From Cliona cf. orientalis (lineage: Eukaryota; Porifera; Demospongiae; Clionaida; Clionaidae), in contig OZ005704.1 in NCBI GenBank assembly GCA_963930775.1, positions 3,100,001 to 3,164,000 of the forward strand: DNA of 64,000 nt, written 5' to 3'. A program made the translations under genes and the position numbers. Below are positions 1 to 11,400 of the stretch, piece by piece. The notes beneath the pieces were generated by a model. That model did no database searches. It worked only from the letters and a program-made list of their open reading frames with translations, and was not told where the DNA came from. How positions within the stretch are numbered: position 1 is the stretch's first letter; each line of letters opens with the position of its first letter.

Positions 1-373
1 TACAATCATAGTTCATAATAATATTATTATTATGGAGTAATATAAAAGCCACAACTAGTATAATATGCACTATGCTAAGTTCAGTGTCACTATCTTATAA
101 GCAATGTCAAATGAGCACACTGGTTCAAATCTCACCTGGGCATATTTTTGATGCTGGGAAAAGTAGCTAGTTGTCTCACATGTATGATTGGGGCGAGCCG
201 AAGCGAGCCCACACAGGTGATATCAATCGAGATTTTCCGTGTATATCTGCCGTACGTCCTTCCGTACCGTATATATATATCTTCTATTTCAACGATGTAC
301 ATTCAATATTTTTCAATTAATGCGCATGCGTAATGACACGAGTTGCACACAACGTTAACTCAACGTTCATTAA

Positions 374-1462
374 GGTACCATTTAATTGCGTGGGCGTGAG
401 CGTCAGGAATGGCTAATTCAATTAGCGAATCGTGAAGGGGCGTGGCCGAAGAGGCCATACGAGTGCTTTTGGTCGAAGGTGGGCGTGTCCAGAATCGGCC
501 AGGGATGATTATGCGCGTGTAATTAGCGACCGGAAGTGGCCCCTGAAGAAAAGGCCGGTAATTGCCCACATCAAAGCAAGATCAAAGCATTCTTGCTTAA
601 CTATTAACCGCAACGACAAATTAAACACTAAGTAGAAAAAAAAAGCAAATTTAAATAATTAAATAAATAATCTAATTCATGGGGGGTTTGGGAGCACTTG
701 GGGGGATAATTTTTACATGGGCACGCAGAATGGGTCGAAACTAGAGATTTGATCCTGGGGAATTTTGATTCACGCCTTAGAATTAAAGTTATAGCCCTTT
801 GAAGTTACCCCATATGTTTGTATAGGAAGCCATGCATTTGCAATGTTTTCCGCCCACGCGCTACGTGAGGGGCGGGGCCACGCGCGCACATTAACGTGAC
901 GACCATTACCCACTTAGATCAAAATTGATGTATAGGCTGCCTGCTTGCATTGTATGGCTCTACTATGCATCCAGTTCAACTATGTGGCGGTTTTCGAACA
1001 ATTTTTTTTCTGCTTAGTGTTCTAGTCGCCTTGTTAAACACTAAGTAGAAAAAAAAAAGCAAATTTAAATAATTAAATAATTAAATAATCTAATTCATGG
1101 GGGGTTTGGGAGTACTTGGGGGGATAATTTTTACATGAGCATGCAGAATGAGTCAAAACTAGAATTTTGATGGCAGGGAATTTTGATTCACACTTTAGAA
1201 TTAAAGTTACGGCCCTTTGAAGTTTTCCCATATGTTTGTATAGGGAAGCCATGCGTTTGCAATGTTTTCCGCCCACGCGCTACGTGAAAAACGGGGAATC
1301 CCCGTTAGGCACGCGCACACAAACGTGACGACCTTTACCTACTTTGGTCAAAATTGAAGTATAGGGTGCCTGCTTGCATTGTATGGCTCTACTAAGCATC
1401 CAGCTCAACTATGTGGTGGTTTTGGACAGTTTTTTTTTCTGCTTAGTGTTCTGGTCTCCTTG

Positions 1463-1494
<32 letters not shown>

Positions 1495-2233
1495 ATTAGG
1501 CCTAATTAAGCATGTGGGCGTGTTCCTGGCACTGTGTGGAGTGTGTGCGTGTGCGTTAATGCAGGTTTTATTGCTTCCGATTGGGCGTGGCTTCACGGGC
1601 CAGTGCTTGGACATCGGGGCCGGGGACTTGGCTGCGGCGATAGGTGGGCGTGTCCCGGATGCGGTGGTGACCTTTGAACCCGTCCAGGAGGCTTTGGGGG
1701 CGTGGCAGGAGGTCAAAGGTGAGGCCATGTCTGTTAATGAGGCACTGTACGGCGGTGCGATCGAGGGGCCTGTACGGCTGGACGGAAGCTGACGATGGTT
1801 TGAAGCGGATGTGGTTGCGATGACGTGTTGTTACTCCGCCCACACAGGAAATGAGGTGAGCTCTTGTGTGGGCGGTGTGGCAGAACGGCCTCCAAGTGTT
1901 TGTGTGTGTTTTGGCCTTGAGGAAGCTGTGTGTTTTAATTGGGATTGATTGTGGGCTTCCGGTGGACATCCGGTGGTTAGTAGGCACTTGATTGAGAATG
2001 GTGGTCCTTGGGGAACAGGGTGGGGCTGTTTTGGGCGTGGCCTGGCCCCTCCCTTCCGGCTCGGCTTCCGGTCCATGGAGGATATTAAATGAACACTTCC
2101 GGCTCTAGCAGCCACACCCCTGAGACCTGTGCAATTAAAAGGGCGTGGTTACACAACATGCACCTCACTAATGACTTTGATGTGGTTTAGGTGTCATATC
2201 CCCCACCTCACGCCCACGCAATGTAATGGTACC
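374..2233. mobile_element. TTAA-flanked non-autonomous DNA transposon, copy A (interrupted)
   Basis: The ends form a terminal inverted repeat of about 27-31 bp beginning GGTACCATT...GCGTGGGCGTGAG, and TTAA lies directly outside both ends (370-373 and 2234-2237). TTAA target duplication is typical of piggyBac and Kolobok. Copies B (6168-7173) and C (57652-58653) are near identical outside the insertion. The internal GC-rich part is full of GGGCGTGG/CCACGCCC boxes and has overlapping open frames on both strands, conserved only because the copies are recent; no transposase motif is visible. Bases about 617-1461 are a later insertion. Confidence 0.8.
617..1461. repeat. tandem pair of MITEs inserted in transposon copy A
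   Basis: Two direct copies of about 410-425 bp lie at about 623-1033 and 1034-1461. Each begins AAACACTAAGTAGAAAAAA and ends TTTTTTCTGCTTAGTGTTCT, so each has terminal inverted repeats of about 17 bp. Copies C and B of the host transposon lack this block and have only a poly-A run here. Related copies on the other strand are at 26.3-26.5 and 27.6-28.1 kb. Confidence 0.7.
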
Positions 2234-2237
2234 TTAA

Positions 2238-3110
2238 CTGTTTGTCGGTTTTCTAAGTATAGCCTAGCAGAGGCATGCGAGCTGGCTAGACAGGGTAGTT
2301 GTTTGGAGGGTGTACCCGACCTGAGGCGTGGCTTGTTGTGCACTAATGGTGGAGGCCTTACCGATGCTATGAGTTGGAGATTTACAGTGTATTTGCAGCT
2401 AAGCATTTGTGGGTTGAGTATGGCCAGGCCTCCTAGTTTATTAATCTGCATCTTTTTCCTTGGAGATACTGGTGATGGGGATGCGCTATTATCCCCATCC
2501 CCCTCCATTGGAAGGAGAACCTCTGAGCGAAGAGGTGATCCTTTCCCTCCAAGGAAATAATTCAGGAAGGTGAGGGAAGATGGTGCGAGTCCACACCACA
2601 CCATCGGTCTTGTCATGGTGTGGGGTGCGGTTGTGTATGTTTGCTAATGTAATCATGGGGCAGTACTGAGAGAGAACTACCAGCTCAATAATTATATAGA
2701 TGGCAAGGTGATTAAGGTACCAACAATTAAGTTGTCCGAAAAGAATCTTCGTTTATTCATGCAGAGCAACTGAGAACGATGTCACTTCACAACAATAATT
2801 ATAATAGATATGTACACAATAACAATACATTGTGTAATAAAAATTATCTCTGCTAGCATAAAAATTTAATCATGGTTCCTAGGGTGTCCAGAATCCGGTT
2901 CCATTGTATTACAATGTATAATATTATATTGAAAAGAAAATGGGTAAAAATGGGAGAATAAAATTAAAATTAATAGTTGAGTCATCTGCCAAGGCCTATA
3001 CTGCATGGGATATGTAATAAAAAACAAAGTGCATGTATAATAATTATTATATCAAAACGTAACACTGTGTTATAAAAATAATAATTTATGCAGATAACAA
3101 TAATTTAGGA
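2238..3110. other. 3' flank without recognised genes
   Basis: AT-rich sequence between transposon copy A and the gene stop codon, probably including the 3' UTR. A short inverted repeat (TTTTCCTTGGAG / CTCCAAGGAAA) spans about 2453-2560. Open frames on both strands here (around 2130-2620) show no family motif. Confidence 0.4.
2752..2757 (-). promoter_or_regulatory. candidate polyadenylation signal for the kinase-end gene
   Basis: AATAAA on the minus strand, about 355 bp after the stop codon at 3111. An ATTAAA at about 2864-2869 is a closer alternative. No transcript evidence is available. Confidence 0.25.
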
Positions 3111-4123
3111 CTATAGAATACTTGAATGATGAGATGATGAGTCAGAAGTGTTTTGACCAGAAGTTGGTGTGGTTTGTACAAGGTTTGGATCATGCTTAGC
3201 ATCCAGAAGGGGGTGATTTGTGAAGAACATGGCTAACTCTCTAGCAGGTGGTCGTTTTTGGGGTCGGTTCTCCAAACAATTAGCTACAAGTTCACAGATA
3301 CTGTATCCTTTCATTTGATCATCTCGATTGTGATCTTCTGCATACTCCTTCAACTTGTCGAAATATATCTGCCTCCGCTTTACCTCACTACGAGCTTGTA
3401 ATTGTCCATCCTCCTGAGCATCAACTGCAGGCAATAGCTCTGATGGAAATTCATTTATGAATACAAATAGGGCAAGGTGCCCGAAAGAAAAAATATCAAT
3501 CTTTTCATTATATTTTTTGTGGTGTTGCATCGACTCTGGGGCAGAATACACTATGGTACCAGGAGTACAGGTCATACTTTCCTGAGTTGACATCTGATCA
3601 ATTTGAATGATCGTCGAATTACCGAAGTCTGATATCTTTGCCAACCCCTGTGAATCCAATAATACATTTCGGGCTGTGAGATCACGGTGGATGACAGCAG
3701 GATCTTGACCATGAAGGTAACAAAGACCTTCTGCCACATCTAGAAGAATACGTAGTTTTGTAGGAAAAACTGGTGGAGGTTGAAAGCTACAACAAAGCCT
3801 GTCGTGGAGGCTACAGACTAATTTTTCCATGATCAATATAGGTAATCCTTCATTATGAATGTATGATAATCCAAGATAATTAACAACATTCTTATGCTTG
3901 AGAGAAATAAGTATAGTGTACTCCATGATGAGTTTCTTATTCAGTTTATATTTTAGCTGCCTTTCAAAATCCCTATGAAACCGTTTTGCTGCATACTCCC
4001 TGTCACGTATTTTTACTACTTCTACACTACCGTATGAACCGTGTCCAATGATCTCATTTGTAAGAGTGACATTTTTTATTGGTGGCTTTAAATTCATTGG
4101 TGCTTCGGGTGAAGGAGGATGAC
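3111..4123 (-). CDS. exon 22: complete protein kinase domain and C terminus
   Basis: The exon has 336 codons plus TAG, entered in phase 1 from acceptor TTTGTAG. All key kinase elements are visible: glycine loop GHGSYGSVEVV, lysine in EYAAKRFH, alpha-C glutamate in LIMEYTILISLKH, catalytic loop HRDLTARNVLLD, DFG in KISDFGNS, APE-like YSAPES, and a C-lobe arginine region in LENRPQKRP. It therefore looks catalytically competent. The HRDLTARN loop resembles tyrosine kinases and the TKL-type kinases abundant in sponges and cnidarians; substrate specificity cannot be read. The tail is Ser/Thr/His-rich (TSDSSSHHSSIL). Open frame upstream of 4123 is intronic. Confidence 0.85.
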
Positions 4124-5418
4124 CTACAAAATAGAATTGGTAATTAAATGTACTGTATATACTCGAATACAAGCCCGGGCTTGCTCTCCAGGCCTGGCTT
4201 CAAAATGAGACCGGTATTTATTTGGGGGAGGCTTCTATTTGAGCATATACAGTACTGTGTTTATTCTAATAGAATGCAAGCTAATAAATATTTACAATTT
4301 TAAATTTCGCGCGATTTTCTGGTAAAGGTCATCATGCACTCCACTAAGATACACTATAAAAAATCCTAGAATGCAAATTTTCTTGCGTTAATTAGATCAT
4401 GAATTTTATTAGCATAAACATGGTATGTAAAATTTTATGGTTATCTCGATTTAAGCCTGTTACACTATTATATGTCAAGGGATTATACAAAAGAGGGCAT
4501 GTAGCATTCTACATATCAAACCAGAGAGCAATGAAGCAAACTAGAGCTCTCTAGAGCACATACCCAGTGCACTCTGTCCCCAAAATTAAACGAGGGAGAA
4601 AGGGTTTGGGGACTGGCGAACGTTTTTGCTTGGTTTGGCCGGCTTTGTGTGCACACGCTGACACCGCCAGATCTCAAATAAACTTTGGATCTGATTAGTT
4701 AGTAGTTGGGTAGCGAGTCATATGACCGTGCTAAAGCTGATTTATTTACCTGAAACAAACTGCTGATCATGGGATGCACAATCAAAAAAAAATGCTTGCC
4801 AGTCCCCAGACCCTTTCCCCTATTGTTGGGGCTGGATCTGAGAACAAGACGCGTCAGTCATGCTCTCTAGCATATGCTCATAGTCAAAATTACCTCCTGT
4901 CTTTGGGCTTGATATTTCTGCACTCGATTGTTGCAAATTAGCTGCATTATCCTCTGGTGATGAGGAAGACCTATAAGTATATTTAGGTACAAGTCAAAGT
5001 AATATAGTCATATCATGGACACGAGGGAAGTATATGGCAATTAAGCCCCACTGTGCCTGGGGTATAAATGCCTTATATATACTCCTGACTTGATAACTGC
5101 TATAATTTGGTGACTAAACTCTCTAGGTGTACATAGATTTCAGACCTTATGACAACGGTCAGATATCAGATATTTTCCGGATAAATAGCCAGTATATCCT
5201 GCCATTCACATGATTATCCGGACACTTTTTCGTTCAATCAATGCAGTATTCAACAGCGCAGTTTAAGCACTATTGGCATCCGCTTACTATGCTGCGTTGC
5301 ATACAGTAGCTGTCACTGTGTCGAGCATTGGCTTAGGGTGGGCCTAGCACCCACCAACTACATGACTCAGCAGCTGTACATGTGCTTACAGTGTAGCCAG
5401 AATTTTTTTATAGAGTTT

Positions 5419-5452
<34 letters not shown>

Positions 5453-8400
5453 GGCGGTGGAGGAGGTGGTATACTGAGATTCTTACATTTAACTATTACT
5501 AGGGTGATGTAAACCATCAAGGGGGCGAGCCTTCGCTCACAGCATAGTAAAGGGTTCCCCCTCTATTTATCTTCGATCCAAGTACATACAGTGGAACCCC
5601 TCTAAAGCGGACACCATTGGGACCAAAAAATTTTGTCTGCTGTAGCGAGGTGTCCTTAGCTCAGGGGTTAGTGGTTGACCACGCCCCTCCTACAATCACG
5701 GCCAGCTATGATAAAGCACTACTGTGGATGACGAAAAAGACTGTATTAATGAGAGATCCGTCAACTTCCGTCAACTGACAGCTCCTAAGCAAGAATTTGA
5801 GCCATATTTAGGCTTTACTGTAGTTACTGGTCGCTGAAACCCGACCGATTTAAATGGTGGGTGTGGCCTAACTGTCCGTTATGCAAGGTTGTTCACTATT
5901 GCGCAGGCTGAACGGGACCAAAATAAGTGTCCATTATACGGAATAGCGGGGTGTCCACTGTTGAGGGGGTTTGAAAATATTGAAGTCTATGGAAATACAA
6001 TCCGGATATTCATAATTGTCCGCTATATCGCAGGTGTCTGCTGTTGAGGGGTGTTCGTTAAGCGGGATTCCACTGTGTAGCTACTTATAGCTATCATATT
6101 TAATTGAGCACAGTCTATTGTCACTATATTAACAGATCAAGTAATGAGGGAAAATGTACAGTTTTAAGGTAGCATTAAAGTGCGTGGGCGTGAGCGTCAG
6201 GATTGGCTAATTCAATTAGCGAATCGTGAAGGGGCGTGGCCGAAGAGGCCATACGAGTGCTTTTGGTCGAAGGTGGGCGTGTCTAGAATCGGCCAGGGAT
6301 GATTATGCGCGTGTAATTAGCGACCGGAAGTGGCCCCTGAAGAAAAGGCCGGTAATTGCCCACTTCAAAGCAAGATCAAAGCATTCTTTCTTAACTATTA
6401 ACCGCAACGACTTAAAAAAAAAAAAAAAAAAAAAAAAAAGCCTTATTTGGCCTAATTAAGCATGTGGGCGTGTTCCTGGCACTGTGTGGAGTGTGTGCGT
6501 GTGCGTTTTATTGCTTCCGATTGGGCGTGGCTTCACGGGCCAGTGCTTGGATATCGGCGCCTGGGACTTGGCCTCGGCGATAGGTGGGCGTGTCCCGGAA
6601 GCGGTGGTGACCTTTGAACCCCGCCAGGAGGCTTGGGGGGCGTGGCAGGAGGTCAAAGGTGAGGCCATGTCTGTTAATGAGGCACTGTACGGCGGTGCGA
6701 TCGAGGGGCCCGTACGGCTGGACGGTAGCTGACGATGGTTTGAAGCGGATGTGGTTGCGATGACGTGTTGTTACTCCGCCCACACAGGAAATGAGGTGAG
6801 CTCTTGCGTGGGCGGTGTGGCAGAACGGCCTCCAAGTGTTTGTGTGTGTTTTGGCCTTGAGGAAGCTGTGTGTTTTAATTGGGATTGATTGTGGGCTTCC
6901 GGTGGACATCCGGTGGTTAGTAGGCACTTGATTGAGAATGGTGGTCCTTGGGGAACAGGGTGGGGCTGTTTTGGGCGTGGCCTGGCCCCTCCCTTCCGGC
7001 TCGGCTTCCGGTCCATGGAGGATATTAAATGAACACTTCCGGCTCTAGCAGCCACACCCCTGAGACCTGTGCAATTAAAAGGGCGTGGTTACACAACATG
7101 CACCTCACTAATGACTTTGATGTGGTTTAGGTGTCATATCCCCCACCTCACGCCCACGCAATTTAATGGTACCTTAACAGTTGAGTACCACATTTCCAGT
7201 ATGTCGGGAGCTTTGGCCCTTACAAAATTGTCAGGGCAACTACAGCTAATAGCTTGGACCATAGATAATAATTATACGCATATATTATCTATGCTTGGAC
7301 CTGCGTTCGTAGCCGACTACAGAAATTAGATCATACCCAGACTATGGCCTTGTTGCTGTAAAAACTTTTCTTGTGTACTGATGCCTTACCTTTGCTTGTT
7401 TCCTAGCCATCTACTCGAGCTGGATGCGAGCTGCATCTTTTGGTGAACTGTATTTAGAGTTAGCGCGGCCAACGTTAACGATCTTTACCTCAATGATTAT
7501 GCGCATGCGCTATGAGCTAATAAACACGTGGACGACATATCACTACATACATACATACATACATACATAAGTACAGCGATTTTCTCATAGTACTGATTAG
7601 TGTGGGGCTCGCTCAGGCTCGTGCCAATTAAAAGTCAAGATGTTAAAAATGATGTTTCTGCAGCTTGGCTACATAGATTTCATTCTATAGAAGGCAGCTA
7701 GGTTATACACATAGGCTCCAACTATTTCTGAACAGCTGCAGGGACCTAGACCACACCAATTAAACTCCACCCACACTACACCCATATATGATGACCATAT
7801 TAAATGCCTAAAATATACTTGTAGAGCATGAACATGCAAGCTGAGTAGACCTCTTGTAGTGTTGTCATTGCAAAAACTGAAGTTTGTAAGACACTAGCTT
7901 GTTCATTTTATCACCAAGAGGTGGTTAGTTGTAGTATGAAAAACTTGACCACATTCCCAGTTACTACATAGTTGCAGGTCGTCAATAGCCAGGCATCAGA
8001 ATAGGAGAGACCTGCGAACCCAAACCGTCAGAATTCTACATGCATGGAGTACCTAGCCAAGCAAATTTATGCAATTGCATTAATACATACTTTCCAGGTG
8101 TTGATTCAGTACTTTTTGATGATGTCGGTAATCCATTCGTAGCTGCAATATCTGTTTCTGAACCATCAGCAGCATCTATCATCTAATCAGTTATTGTACA
8201 TGAGTTCAGGGCAATAAGATCATGAAAAAATTTACCTTTATTGAGTTTGCTTTAATTCTTGTGATTATCTGCCTGTAATTATAGTAAAACGGATCATAAT
8301 AATCATAGTACAAACTTACCCTAGCCACACTGTATGAAATGAACAAACTATATTAAATTAGCTGTTAAGAACTCTATTTTAGCCAAAATGTTGTAAAGCA

Positions 8401-11400
8401 CTTTGCCTGCTTTGCCATTTTAGAACAGTTCATAGTACTGTAGATCCCGCTATTACACCCCCCCCCCCTTGCACTTTTAGCTCAAATTCCTGCATAGGTG
8501 GTTTTGTCTCGAGTATACCGAATTTATGCTAATAAAATGCATGATTGCAAGAAAATTTGCGTTATAGGATTTTTCATAGCGTATCTTAATGGAGCGCATG
8601 ACGACCTTTACCAGAAAACTGCACGAAATTTAAAATTGTAATTATTTTTTAGCTTGCGTTCTATTAGAATAAACACAGTAAGCCCCCCCCCCCCCCCCCC
8701 CCACTGTAAAATAGAGGAGTCCATAAGCCAATAAAAGCAGTAGCTAAAGCTAGCAAACTAACTACATCAGGGTTTCATTTAGGATTTTTGTCAAGGGGGG
8801 CAAATGCGACAATTGCAGAATTAAGGGGGGCAAAGACTATAGTAATATTTCAAATGTTTTTCCATCCGTGAAGAATGACATAGTGCTCATTACCTTGATT
8901 ATATTAGGGGGATCTGGGGGTATGCTCCCCCAGGAAAATTTTTAATGTTTCAACCTCTCAGACTATTTCTGTGGCTTCTGAGCATTCAGATGGGGAAAAG
9001 CCTGTCAGTAATATACATTGGTTCCCCTCCATTTTAAGTCAAACGTTACAAGGATGTGGGATGTGTCTCCTGCCACGCGTAGCGCAAAGATTCAGCTAGT
9101 TTATGAGTTAAAAATTGCCGCTTTGGACACTTTTGCCATTCAAACTTTTTACTTGTACATGGACTGCGTGTATGGATGGTAAGCTACTCTCGGGGGGGGG
9201 GGGGGGGGGGGGAGCTTCCAAGGGAGGGCGAGTGCCCCCCCTCCCCCTCCCCCCCGTCCCCCCTAAATGAAACCCTGTATATGTATTCGAATCGTAATTA
9301 TTATGCCTTACAGCCCGAGTAAGTATAGAAATCGCACGCCCATGTGGCATTCAACGGTCGGCAATGGTTGCCACACGGAAATGTAACGATTCCGCGTATA
9401 AACCCCGTCCCCACTTTTGCGCAATGCTAGCATGCACAAAAGGGGGGGGGGGCGTAATCGCAGGACTTTACAGTAATCAGTCTCACTAGTGGTTTAGCAC
9501 TGTAAACACAGCCGCAATGCTGCTCTATCCACTTGGGCATGACCCAGTGGTCACTTGTGTAAACTGTCATGTACTATAATATTGTTATTCCATAACACTG
9601 TAGAGTTCATTTAGCTAGGCATCTGTGATGTCACTCTACCGGAATATTGTTCTACTAGCTCATATCCTAATCTACTCCTTGGAGCCATATTGGTCATTTA
9701 CCTTAAGGACGCTTTTGTTTGTGGGTACTGAATTTAGTAATTTGCCCAATTTTCGCTAAAAATTGTACCTGTGAATATTAAATTTCCGATTAAACAGAAT
9801 GTTAATTTTCAAAAATAGAGTATCCGCTAAACGCACTATTCCGCTAAAGTTTGTACTCGCAAACATCATAGCCCTAAGGTATCCAAAAATTGTTAGGTAT
9901 TAGGTATATTTACATTATTGAGAGGACACAACCTACAGCAATTCATACTGAACTGTCACAAAAACTATTTTGTAGCCATGAAGTCTATAAGCATTAAAAC
10001 ATTATCTAAATGCTCCACATTAACATGTACAGTGTCAGATACGCGAGTGTGTTCTGGACTTGCGTTGAAGCTTACACAATCGATTGTTCATACGCTTCTA
10101 TATTCCAGCACTTTGTTCTGATAGTGTGCAATACACAACTTTAAAAGCACATTTTCAAAGCATCTGATTGGTTGAAACCAGAAATGATCTTACGAAAATA
10201 CACATGCACTACCATGGATCAGTTGTATAATCAAGTTGTCATACAAAGATTCCATAGCTGCATGAAAGATTTATGGTACATATTTATGTCTCCAACACAT
10301 AATATTATTACCTCGATATAGATCTGTTCTCCAGCAAATACTTCATCTGATCACTATTATTTCCCAAAACGGTTCCTTTATACCACACTCCTTGTGAACT
10401 TCGACAGATATTTATGAACTCTAGCCAGCAGTGACTATTTTCTCCAACTGTACATAGAGTAATAGGCTCTCCAACAACAAACAACCATTCTTTTGCTCGA
10501 GTTATAGCTGTGTTCATGAACTGAAATAAGTTATTAGCAATAATCTCTGAACTTAAGAACAATAATTATTACCTTGGGATTATTGAGAAATGGATCTTGT
10601 TCCCCAAGATCTGGCCTACTAAAACATGTTCTCACCGTAGAAAGAAACACAGCCCTAAACTCCTGACCTTCAACGCCATCAACTCTAGTAACAGTTACCT
10701 ACAGATATTAATTACCAGTTACATGCGCATGGTGTACAAAACTTCGAATGTTGTGATTAGTACAACAATAATTATTAAAAATCATGCAGGAAAGTATAAT
10801 CCTCACTGCCCATGCCATCCTCATACTTCCCATGGTTGCCGTGGTTTCCACAATCAGAAAATTAGCCTCGTCACCAGGCTCCCCAATCTTCTCTCGTGTG
10901 CACTGAAAAGATGGGGAGCCTGGGGATGAGGCTAAAGGAAAGCAGTGAGTATTTCAGAGTCGGTAGACTCTATAAGCGGGATGGCCCCAACATGCCCATA
11001 ATAATACATCAGTAGTGTATCCAGAGGGGTGCTCATGGTGCTTGAGCAGGTTCAGAGGCATACAATGAGTTTAGTGCTAATATGCTTAAATAGATAAAGT
11101 GACTAGCATTTTACTAGATAAAAACACTATGCTAAGGTTAAAAAATCGCTAGTTAGTTCATCAGTAGCTGCTTACCTGATAGTCTATTAACGGAGAAGAC
11201 AGTGGAAAGCATCGGTGATTCTTTGTACACTCAATTAAATAATGGGTGAGGCATCATCAAAATTGGTGGATGTAGTCACAAAATTTTCGCAAAATGTTTG
11301 CGTACTGACTGTTAAGCACCCCCTGTATAAAATCCTGGATACACCACCATACATGTAGTACGTTACAAACCCTAAGTTATCATAGGTATAGTTTTATGCT

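Noticed and set aside
1514..2616. Several long overlapping open frames on both strands in transposon copy A, repeated at 6484-7055 and 57934-58535
   Set aside because: They are GC-rich frames open on both strands, identical between copies only because the copies are recent, and show no domain or start context.
4124..4172. N-terminal extension of the kinase frame (MYSSIYSTF...)
   Set aside because: It lies upstream of a good TTTGTAG acceptor at 4124 and reads into MITE-like intronic sequence.
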